From Thiopontia sp964416755 (GTDB lineage: Bacteria; Pseudomonadota; Gammaproteobacteria; GCF-002020875), in contig CAYQFH010000081.1 in assembly GCA_964416755.1 (NCBI GenBank), forward strand, positions 1 through 11,912: 11,912 nt of DNA, in the 5' to 3' direction. The notes beneath the pieces were generated by a model that did no database searches, had not been told where the DNA came from, and saw only the letters and a list, made by a program, of their open reading frames with translations. Shown in pieces: positions 1 to 6,087 of the stretch; within the stretch, counting starts at the first letter, position 1; the number at the start of each line of letters is the position of its first letter. Made by a program: the position numbers and the translations under genes.

Positions 1-1849
1 CATGGATCACCAGCTGCTTTTTCTTGTCGATAGGAGTGCGTTGCTGCGGCACAGCAATGGCACGGCTACCGGAAAGGTATTGTCCGGTCAGCGAATTGTG
101 GTTCTTTAACAGCTGTTTGGGTGCGCCCTGAGCGACAATTTGTCCGCCATGGCTGCCGGCACCGGGACCGATATCGATCACATGGTCGGCGCTCTGAATG
201 GCATCTTCATCATGCTCCACCACAATCACCGTATTACCAAGGTCACGCAGGCGGATCAATGTATCCAGCAGCCGCTGATTGTCACGTTGATGGAGCCCGA
301 TTGAGGGTTCGTCCAGTACATACATCACCCCGACCAGCCCGGCGCCGATCTGGCTGGCGAGGCGGATGCGCTGTGCTTCACCACCGGAGAGGGTATCGGC
401 ACTGCGTTCCAGTGAAAGGTAGTTGAGCCCCACATTGACCAGAAAGCCAAGTCTTTCCGAGATCTCCTTGATGACCTTGGTTGCCACCTCGCCTCGCCAG
501 CCTGCCAGTTCTAACGACTCAAAGAAACGGGCGGCTTCGCCAATGGTGAGGTTGCTGATCTCATGCAGTGGCTTGCCATCGATAAAGACATGACGCGCCT
601 CCTGACGCAGACGGCTGCCGTTACAGCTTGGGCAGGGGCGGCTGTTAAGATATTTGGCGATCTCCTCTCGCACCCGGTTGGATTCGCTCTCCCTGTAACG
701 CCGCTCCATATTGGGGATGATCCCCTCGAACGGGTGCTCCTTGCGAGTCACCTCGCCACGACTGTTACTGAAGGTGAAAGGGATGATTTCACTGCCAGAG
801 CCATAGAGGATGGTCTGGCGGATCTCTTCGGGCAGCGCCTCAAATGGTGTCTCCAGATCAAAGTTGTAGTGTGCAGAGAGTGAGTTGAGCGTCTGGTAGA
901 TCCAGTTGTTGCGTCGATCCCAGTTCTTGATGGCCCCATCGGCCAGAGAGAGCATCTCATCAGTCACCACTCGGCCAGGGTCGAGATACTGCTCCACCCC
1001 CAGCCCCTCACAGCTGGAGCAGGCCCCGGCAGGGTTGTTGAAGGAGAAGAGGCGCGGCTCCAGCTCATCCAGGGTATAACCACACTCCGGACAGCTGAAA
1101 CGGGCCGAAAAGTTGAGTAGGTCATGCTCAGGGCTTCCCATATCTGCCACAGAAGCGAGCCCATCGGAGAGCGCAATGGCGGTTTCCAGTGACTCTGCCA
1201 GCCGTTGGCGGATATCGGGGCGCACCTTGAGACGATCCACCACAATTTCGATGGTGTGTTTGCGACGGCCATCAATCTTCGGAAGATCATCCAACTCATA
1301 GAGCGCACCGTCGATGCGCACTCGCAGATAGCCGCTCGCACGTTGCTCCTCCAGCAACTGAAGATGTTCTCCCTTGCGCCCACGCACCAGTGGGGCCAGC
1401 AGTAGAATCCTGCTCCCCTCTGGCAGTGCCAGAATCTGGTCGACCATCTGGCTGATCGGCTGTGCTTCCAGCACCGTATCATGCTCCGGGCAGTGGGGTG
1501 TACCGACCCGTGCATAGAGTAGACGCAGATAGTCGTGAATCTCGGTCACCGTGCCGACAGTGGAGCGGGGGTTGTGTGAGGTTGACTTCTGCTCAATCGA
1601 GATCGCGGGGGAGAGCCCCTCGATATGGTCTACATCCGGCTTCTCCATCAGCGAGAGGAACTGACGGGCATAGGCTGAGAGTGACTCCACATAGCGGCGT
1701 TGCCCTTCGGCATAGATGGTATCGAAGGCGAGTGAAGATTTGCCCGAGCCGGAAAGGCCGGTAATCACAATCAGCTTGTCCCGAGGCAGATCGAGATCAA
1801 TATTCTTCAGATTGTGGGTGCGTGCACCGCGAACGAGAATCTTGTCCAT
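1..1849 (-). CDS. uvrA: UvrA, excinuclease ABC subunit A (partial, C-terminal third outside window)
   Basis: DNA-damage sensor of nucleotide excision repair. UvrA dimers bind distorted DNA and load UvrB using two ABC-type ATPase modules. About 616 of roughly 940 codons are visible and the frame is open throughout. The start ATG (1847-1849) gives MDKILVRGARTHNLKN, which matches the usual UvrA N-terminus. Walker A is GLSGSGKSS with Lys37. The first zinc module has C253, C256, C277 and C280, and a second CxxC pair lies at 406/409. The ABC signature LSGGE is at 487-491, followed by Walker B ending in D513-E514 (LDEPSIGLH). The visible part stops in the linker leading to the second ATPase half. 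The gene is divergent from the MFS gene. The ribosome-binding site is weak, with GAAAGA about 12 bases upstream. No LexA box was recognised upstream, although uvrA is SOS-controlled in E. coli. The identity is essentially certain. Confidence 0.98.
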   Translation of the reverse strand, partial: MDKILVRGARTHNLKNIDLDLPRDKLIVITGLSGSGKSSLAFDTIYAEGQRRYVESLSAYARQFLSLMEKPDVDHIEGLSPAISIEQKSTSHNPRSTVGTVTEIHDYLRLLYARVGTPHCPEHDTVLEAQPISQMVDQILALPEGSRILLLAPLVRGRKGEHLQLLEEQRASGYLRVRIDGALYELDDLPKIDGRRKHTIEIVVDRLKVRPDIRQRLAESLETAIALSDGLASVADMGSPEHDLLNFSARFSCPECGYTLDELEPRLFSFNNPAGACSSCEGLGVEQYLDPGRVVTDEMLSLADGAIKNWDRRNNWIYQTLNSLSAHYNFDLETPFEALPEEIRQTILYGSGSEIIPFTFSNSRGEVTRKEHPFEGIIPNMERRYRESESNRVREEIAKYLNSRPCPSCNGSRLRQEARHVFIDGKPLHEISNLTIGEAARFFESLELAGWRGEVATKVIKEISERLGFLVNVGLNYLSLERSADTLSGGEAQRIRLASQIGAGLVGVMYVLDEPSIGLHQRDNQRLLDTLIRLRDLGNTVIVVEHDEDAIQSADHVIDIGPGAGSHGGQIVAQGAPKQLLKNHNSLTGQYLSGSRAIAVPQQRTPIDKKKQLVIH

Positions 1850-1908
1850 GCGTGTATAGGTCTTTCTGGAGTGGATGAAAGGTGGATATTCTACAGTGGT
1901 GTGGAGGT

Positions 1909-1924
1909 TGTAACATTCTGTAAC
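1909..1924. repeat. short direct repeat TGTAAC-N4-TGTAAC
   Basis: Two identical TGTAAC hexamers start at 1909 and 1919. The period is 10 bases, so both lie on the same face of the helix. They sit 60-75 bases upstream of the uvrA start, close to a possible uvrA -35 region. Same-face direct repeats can be regulator half-sites, but the site matches no operator I recognise and could be chance. Confidence 0.35.
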
Positions 1925-2011
1925 GGATAGATTGGGCTGGGAAAAATCGTTAAACCTTCCATTTTTGCCTGCAGAACCGACCCTAAAACCTGATAAGATA
2001 GCTCAACTTTT

Positions 2012-2041
2012 GCTCCGGTCCGAAGTTGGCTTTTACGGAGC
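2012..2041 (+). promoter_or_regulatory. leader hairpin upstream of the MFS gene
   Basis: GCTCCG (2012-2017) and CGGAGC (2036-2041) form a perfect 6-base inverted repeat around an 18-base loop. TTTT before the first arm and AAAA three bases after the second could extend the pairing. It ends 14 bases before the ribosome-binding site (GAGGT, 2056-2060). No U-tract follows, so it is not an intrinsic terminator. A regulatory role is speculative. Confidence 0.3.
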
Positions 2042-2065
2042 GTGAAAACAATTTTGAGGTGAAGC

Positions 2066-3448
2066 ATGGAGAGTGGTGAAGCAACAGGGATGTTGCCGGT
2101 AGAGAAGCGAGCGGCCAGTTCCCTTGCGGGAATCTTTGCATTGCGCATGTTGGGGTTGTTCATGCTGCTGCCGGTACTCTCCCTCTATGCCGAGAGTTTT
2201 GAAGGGGTAACCCCAATATTGATGGGTGTTGCACTGGGTGTCTATGGCCTGACCCAGGCGTTGCTGCAGATTCCCTTTGGCATGTTGTCGGATCGGATCG
2301 GGCGCAAAAAGGTGATTGCTGTCGGGCTGTTGGTCTTTGCGGCGGGGAGTGTAGTGGCGGCACTGGCAACCACCATCGAGTGGATCATCATCGGTCGTGC
2401 GCTGCAGGGTGCAGGGGCAATTGCGGCGGCGGCGATGGCGCTGCTGGCCGACCTTACTCGTGAAGAGCAGCGTACCAAGGCGATGGCGACCTTCGGTATG
2501 AGCATCGGCTTCTCCTTCATGTTGGCGATCATTCTGGGGCCGATACTGAATGGCTGGATTGGTGTCTCCGGTATCTTCTGGCTGACCGGTCTGCTGGCAC
2601 TGCTGGGTATTATGGTGCTATACCGAGTGGTGCCGACCCCGGCCCACAGCCATATGCACCATGATGCAGAAGCTGATCCGAAGCAGTTCAGTGATGTGCT
2701 CAAGGATGGACAGCTGCTGCGTCTCGACTTCGGTATCTTTGCACTTCATCTGATTCTGATGGCAATGTTTGTGGTGATCCCGATCGGGCTGCGTGATGCC
2801 GGACTGGCGGTAACTGATCACTGGATGGTCTATCTGGGCGTGATGGTGGTGGCGGTAGCGATCATGGTGCCGTTGATCATCATTGCCGAGAAAAAGGGGA
2901 AGATGAAAGAGATCTTCTCACTGGCCATTGTGCTGGTGGCGCTGGCACAGTTTGGCCTCTGGCAACTCTCCACTTCGTTGTGGGGGATCATTCTGCTGAT
3001 GGTGCTCTTCTTCGGAGGATTCAATCTGCTGGAGGCGACGCTGCCCTCGTTGATCTCCAAGATGGCCCCGGCAGACAAGAAGGGGACGGCGATGGGGGTC
3101 TACTCCAGTTCACAATTCATGGGAGCTTTTGTCGGTGGTGTCGTTGGTGGCTGGATTCTTGGTTGGAGTGGTGGTGGCGAGATTGCACCGGTCTTTTTGG
3201 TGACCGGTGCATTGGCGCTGGTCTGGCTGTTGCTGGCACTGGGCATGGAGCGCCCACAGCAGGTCAAGACCCGTCTCCTCAAGGTGGGAGAGATGGATGA
3301 GGCGCAGGCGGTATTGCTGGCAGGGCAATTGCGGGGGGTTGCCGGTGTGGTAGAGGCGGTGGTGATTGCGGAAGACCAGGTAGCCTATCTGAAGGTGGAT
3401 GAGCAATCGCTGGATGAAAACGGGCTGGTAGCAGCCACCTCGACATGA
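2066..3448 (+). CDS. MFS transporter, YajR-like, with C-terminal ferredoxin-like (YAM) domain
   Basis: 460-residue inner-membrane transporter of the major facilitator superfamily; the substrate is unknown. The start ATG is preceded by GAGGT with 5-base spacing. About twelve hydrophobic segments span residues 18-395, with a hydrophilic His/Asp-rich central loop at about 190-215. The MFS motif A, GMLSDRIGRKK (72-82), lies between TM2 and TM3. RALQGAGAI (111-119) corresponds to motif B, and LGPILNGWIG near 157-166 to motif C. After TM12, residues 400-455 form a small cytosolic domain ending GVVEAVVIAEDQVAYLKVD. This closely resembles the ferredoxin-like YAM domain of E. coli YajR, as do the motif A and TM4 regions. 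The position between uvrA and ssb recurs in other gammaproteobacteria such as Pseudomonas. Only 45 bases separate it from ssb with no terminator, so the two may be cotranscribed. MFS membership is certain; YajR-type assignment is likely; drug export or any substrate would be a guess. Confidence 0.92.
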   Translation: MESGEATGMLPVEKRAASSLAGIFALRMLGLFMLLPVLSLYAESFEGVTPILMGVALGVYGLTQALLQIPFGMLSDRIGRKKVIAVGLLVFAAGSVVAALATTIEWIIIGRALQGAGAIAAAAMALLADLTREEQRTKAMATFGMSIGFSFMLAIILGPILNGWIGVSGIFWLTGLLALLGIMVLYRVVPTPAHSHMHHDAEADPKQFSDVLKDGQLLRLDFGIFALHLILMAMFVVIPIGLRDAGLAVTDHWMVYLGVMVVAVAIMVPLIIIAEKKGKMKEIFSLAIVLVALAQFGLWQLSTSLWGIILLMVLFFGGFNLLEATLPSLISKMAPADKKGTAMGVYSSSQFMGAFVGGVVGGWILGWSGGGEIAPVFLVTGALALVWLLLALGMERPQQVKTRLLKVGEMDEAQAVLLAGQLRGVAGVVEAVVIAEDQVAYLKVDEQSLDENGLVAATST

Positions 3449-3493
3449 GAAGATTGCACAAAATTTTGAAGTGAATAGATAAGGAAGAGAGTG

Positions 3494-3964
3494 ATGGCAA
3501 GGGGAGTGAACAAAGTAATTCTGGTCGGCAATCTGGGTAATGATCCGGATGTAAAGTACACAGCGGATGGGCGTGCAATCGCCAATATTTCGCTGGCAAC
3601 CACGGAGAGTTGGAAGGATCGCAATACCGGCGAGCAGCAGGATCGAACTGAGTGGCACCGTGTTGTATTCTTCAACCGTCTGGCCGAGATCGTCTCCGAG
3701 TACCTGAAGAAAGGGTCACAGGTCTACGTCGAGGGCAAGTTACAGACCCGCAAGTGGCAGGATCAGAACGGGCAGGATCGCTACACCACCGAGATTGTTG
3801 CCAACGAGATGCAGATGCTGGGTGGCCGTACCGGTGGTACTGCGGACTTCGGTGGAGCACCGGCGGGTGTTGGACAGCAGCGTCCGGCAGCACCACAGCA
3901 GCAGGCAGCCGCGCCAGCCCCTGCGCCAATGATGGATGATCTGGATGATGATATTCCATTCTAG
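3494..3964 (+). CDS. ssb: single-stranded DNA-binding protein SSB
   Basis: 156-residue SSB, which coats single-stranded DNA as a tetramer in replication, recombination and repair and recruits partners through its C-terminal tail. Residues 1-110 are the OB fold, beginning MARGVNKVILVGNLG. The DNA-stacking aromatics W40, W54, F60 and W88 of E. coli are all conserved at matching positions. Residues 111-145 are a Gly/Gln/Pro/Ala-rich linker. The last residues, MDDLDDDIPF, are the canonical acidic tip that binds partner proteins. The ATG at 3494 is preferred: AGGA lies 8 bases upstream, and it avoids the extra Met given by the GTG at 3491, which is in frame and immediately adjacent. The gene follows the MFS gene by 45 bases and ends in a strong terminator. 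Unlike in E. coli, ssb is not directly adjacent and divergent to uvrA; the transporter lies between. Confidence 0.98.
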   Translation: MARGVNKVILVGNLGNDPDVKYTADGRAIANISLATTESWKDRNTGEQQDRTEWHRVVFFNRLAEIVSEYLKKGSQVYVEGKLQTRKWQDQNGQDRYTTEIVANEMQMLGGRTGGTADFGGAPAGVGQQRPAAPQQQAAAPAPAPMMDDLDDDIPF

Positions 3965-3973
3965 GGTGCGTAG

Positions 3974-3986
3974 AGGTCAATGACCT
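3974..3986. repeat. short perfect palindrome between the ssb stop and terminator
   Basis: AGGTCA-A-TGACCT, with 6-base arms around one centre base, lies 10 bases after the ssb stop and just before the terminator stem. It could be a protein-binding dyad or chance. With a one-base centre it is a poor RNA hairpin. Confidence 0.3.
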
Positions 3987-3992
3987 GGAAGA

Positions 3993-4017
3993 GGCTCTCC
4001 ACTGGAGGGCCTTTTTT
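3993..4017 (+). terminator. intrinsic terminator after ssb
   Basis: GGCTCTCC (3993-4000) pairs with GGAGGGCC (4004-4011) over a 3-base ACT loop. This gives eight pairs, one of them G-T wobble, followed directly by six T (4012-4017). It is a textbook rho-independent terminator 29 bases after the ssb stop and closes the MFS-ssb unit. The AsmA-like gene starts only 27 bases later. Confidence 0.9.
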
Positions 4018-4044
4018 GGTTGAGCGTAATTTGAGGATTTGTAG

Positions 4045-5433
4045 ATGATAAAGACGGTCTTGAAAGGGGTAGGTCTCCTTGTAGTGGCAATAGTGATTGT
4101 GGTGGTGGGCTGGAAGCAATTCTTCTTTGATGAGGCCGCACTGCGCCAACAGATCAACCAGCAGGCTGCAGATCAGGGTTTGCAACTGGAGATCGGTCAG
4201 CCACTCTCTATTGCACTCTTTCCACAACTGAATGTGGAGGTTCGGGAGGCACAACTGCAGGGGGCAACGCCGGAGCCGGTTGAGATTGCACTCCTGCGGT
4301 TCAGTGTTGAACTGTTCCCATTGCTACAGCAACGGCTGGAGTTGACCGAGCTGACGGCTACCGTGGATGGTGCTCAGTGGCGTGGAGATGCCATACTGCA
4401 ACCACAAGGGGTTGGTGGCACTGTCCGTTTCAATCTGCAGGGTGACCAACTCAACCTGGATCGTTACCTGCCCCGTTCAGCGCAGGGTGAAGCGATTGAT
4501 CCGGTCGCAGGAGCGGCAGTAGGGGTTGTGCAGCTACCGCTGGAGCCGTTGCGCGCGCTGGATCTGGAGGGGCAACTCTCCCTGGGCAAGCTGACCATTG
4601 CCAATGCAACGGTAACCGATATCCATACCGTGCTGCAGGCCAAAGAGGGTATCGTCACGCTGGGACCATCCACCGCGTCACTCTATGGAGGGGCCTATCG
4701 TGGCACCATGAGGGCTGATGTGCGCACGGATCTGCCGCACATCACACTGGAGGAGTCACTGCAGGGGAGCCAGCTGCAGCCGCTATTGTCGGATGTTGTG
4801 GACATTAGCTCAATTCATGGCACAGCTCTGCTGGATGGCACTTTGACAGCGGAGGGTGTGGTACCCGAACAGCTGATGAAAAGCATGAACGGTGATGCCA
4901 AACTGGAGGTCAGCGGAGGCAAGATTGTCGGTTTCAACCTCAACCGCCTGATCCGTCAGGCCCGTGCTGCGATTGAGGGCAAGGCGCTGCCTGCTGACCG
5001 GGAGCCCAATGAGACTGCGGTCAGCGATCTCAAGGCCACACTCCATATCCGTGATGGTCAAGTGGTGAGTGATGACCTGCGTGCAGAGAGTGGTGGCATG
5101 GTGCTGAGTGGCAGTGGCTCGGTCGATCTGGCCTCACGCAGGATCGATTACCGGCTGGTGGCACAGGTGGATGAGCAGTTGAGTGCAGACCAGCAGGTGA
5201 TCTTCGGCAAGCTGGCGGGGCACTCCTTTCCGGTCGAGATTGGTGGTATGGTGGATCAGCCGCGCGTCAAGGTGGATCTGGACGAGGTGTTGAAACGGAG
5301 TCTGCAGAAGAAGCTGAAACAGAAGTTTGGCGAGAAGCTGGAGCAGTTTATGGGACAGCCGCAGGGGAGTGCCTCCTCTACCGAAGAGCAGTTGAAGAAG
5401 AATCTGGGGAATATTCTGCAGAAGCTGTTCTGA
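4045..5433 (+). CDS. AsmA family protein
   Basis: 462-residue inner-membrane-anchored protein of the AsmA family. Its members have one N-terminal membrane helix and a large periplasmic beta-rich body, and are linked to outer-membrane assembly and lipid transport between the membranes. One hydrophobic helix at about residues 5-22 is followed by the family's opening pattern, with GQPLSIALFPQLNVEVREAQL near 52-72. The AsmA C-terminal repeat covers about 280-415: GDAKLEVSGGKIVGFNLNRL, then a run of short strands ending in FPVEIGGMVDQPRVKVDLDE. The last 45 residues are Lys/Glu/Gln-rich and helical (LKRSLQKKLKQKFGEKLEQF). E. coli AsmA has 617 residues, so this is a short member. GAGGA lies 7 bases before the ATG. 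No promoter is visible in the 27 bases after the ssb terminator, so it may depend on read-through or on a promoter overlapping the terminator. The family is secure; the exact role is unknown. Confidence 0.88.
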   Translation: MIKTVLKGVGLLVVAIVIVVVGWKQFFFDEAALRQQINQQAADQGLQLEIGQPLSIALFPQLNVEVREAQLQGATPEPVEIALLRFSVELFPLLQQRLELTELTATVDGAQWRGDAILQPQGVGGTVRFNLQGDQLNLDRYLPRSAQGEAIDPVAGAAVGVVQLPLEPLRALDLEGQLSLGKLTIANATVTDIHTVLQAKEGIVTLGPSTASLYGGAYRGTMRADVRTDLPHITLEESLQGSQLQPLLSDVVDISSIHGTALLDGTLTAEGVVPEQLMKSMNGDAKLEVSGGKIVGFNLNRLIRQARAAIEGKALPADREPNETAVSDLKATLHIRDGQVVSDDLRAESGGMVLSGSGSVDLASRRIDYRLVAQVDEQLSADQQVIFGKLAGHSFPVEIGGMVDQPRVKVDLDEVLKRSLQKKLKQKFGEKLEQFMGQPQGSASSTEEQLKKNLGNILQKLF

Positions 5434-5438
5434 CAGCT
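5423..5438. repeat. hairpin spanning both convergent stop codons
   Basis: AGCTGT (5423-5428) and ACAGCT (5433-5438) form a perfect inverted repeat with a TCTG loop. It covers the stop of the AsmA-like gene (5431-5433) and part of the response-regulator stop (5437-5439). It has no T-run on either strand, so it is not a standard intrinsic terminator, but it is the only 3' structure seen between these convergent genes. Confidence 0.4.
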
Positions 5439-6087
5439 ACTCGTCGATGATACCGACCCGATAGGCGTAGGCGACCAGCTCAACGCCGTTCTGCAGCTCG
5501 AGCTTCTGCATCATGTTCTGGCGGTGCTTCTCCACGGTGCGGGGGCTGACAAAGAGCTTGTCGGCAATCCCCTGATTGGTGAGACCGCTGGCCAGTGCAC
5601 GCAGAATATCCTTCTCGCGGCTGGTCAGCAGTTTGGAAGAGAGTCGCTCCATCGCCTTTTCGATGGAGATGCCGCGCTCCAGCTCGTCGGCAAAGATCGA
5701 AGGGCTGATAAAGGTCTCTCCTGCCACCACCTGCTTGACCGCCTCAACAATCTCCGGTGGTGGCGTCTCCTTGGTGAGGAAACCGCGCGCTCCGGCCTGT
5801 AGCATCTCAGTAGCCCGGTGCTTGTCGGAGATACTGCTCAGGCCGATGATGATCAGGTCAGGAAACTGCTTGTGGATCTTGATGGTGCTCTCGATCCCGT
5901 CCATGTCCGGCATGCGTACATCGAGGATGACCACCTGAGGCCGGTGGGTGGTGATCAGCTCCAGTGCCTGAGCACCGCTCTCTGCGCTCGCCACAATCTC
6001 GATCTCGTGAGTCTGGGTCAGAAAGGTGCGCAGTGCCTCGCGAATGAGTGGTTGGTCATCGACAAGCAGTACTTGAATCGGTTTCAT
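5437..6087 (-). CDS. response regulator, NarL/FixJ (LuxR-HTH) family
   Basis: 216-residue DNA-binding response regulator. The receiver domain covers residues 3-120, with acidic pair D10-D11, phosphoacceptor D56 (VILDVRMPDMDG), S84 in the switch position and K106. A linker leads to a LuxR-type helix-turn-helix at about 150-214 (LTSREKDILRALASGLTNQG, then SPRTVEKHRQNMMQKL). Its ATG overlaps the stop of the hybrid kinase gene as ATGA (6084-6087), so the pair is almost certainly cotranscribed and translationally coupled. Its own Shine-Dalgarno (AGGG, about 13 bases upstream) is weak. The layout resembles BarA/UvrY or GacS/GacA, but the protein lacks enough distinctive sequence for me to call it GacA/UvrY. 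Target genes are unknown. It is convergent with the AsmA-like gene across a 3-base gap. Confidence 0.95.
   Translation of the reverse strand: MKPIQVLLVDDQPLIREALRTFLTQTHEIEIVASAESGAQALELITTHRPQVVILDVRMPDMDGIESTIKIHKQFPDLIIIGLSSISDKHRATEMLQAGARGFLTKETPPPEIVEAVKQVVAGETFISPSIFADELERGISIEKAMERLSSKLLTSREKDILRALASGLTNQGIADKLFVSPRTVEKHRQNMMQKLELQNGVELVAYAYRVGIIDE

Larger units (their letters stand above)
1850..2065. other. divergent intergenic region between uvrA and the MFS gene
   Basis: This 216-base non-coding stretch must carry the promoters for uvrA (leftward) and for the MFS/ssb genes (rightward). On the minus strand TAGAAT is a possible uvrA -10, with TGTTAC-like sequence about 16 bases upstream. 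On the plus strand TTGCCT at 1965-1970 is followed by an A/T-rich stretch around 1984-2000, but no pair has good spacing. It also holds a TGTAAC direct repeat and a hairpin, listed separately. I found no CTG-N10-CAG LexA operator by eye. The start sites here are inference only. Confidence 0.5.

Noticed and set aside
964..1515. 183-codon minus-strand open frame in the uvrA region
   Set aside because: It lies on the same strand in a different frame from the clearly conserved UvrA reading and has no recognisable protein.
1850..2065. LexA operator controlling uvrA
   Set aside because: I scanned by eye for CTG-N10-CAG and found none; this is reported as an absence, not a site.
3459..3468. CAAAATTTTG palindrome before ssb
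   Set aside because: A 10-base A/T-rich palindrome is common by chance and lies too close to the start to be read as a known operator.
3491..3493. GTG start of ssb
   Set aside because: It is adjacent to the ATG at 3494; the ATG gives the usual MARGVNKV N-terminus with proper AGGA spacing.
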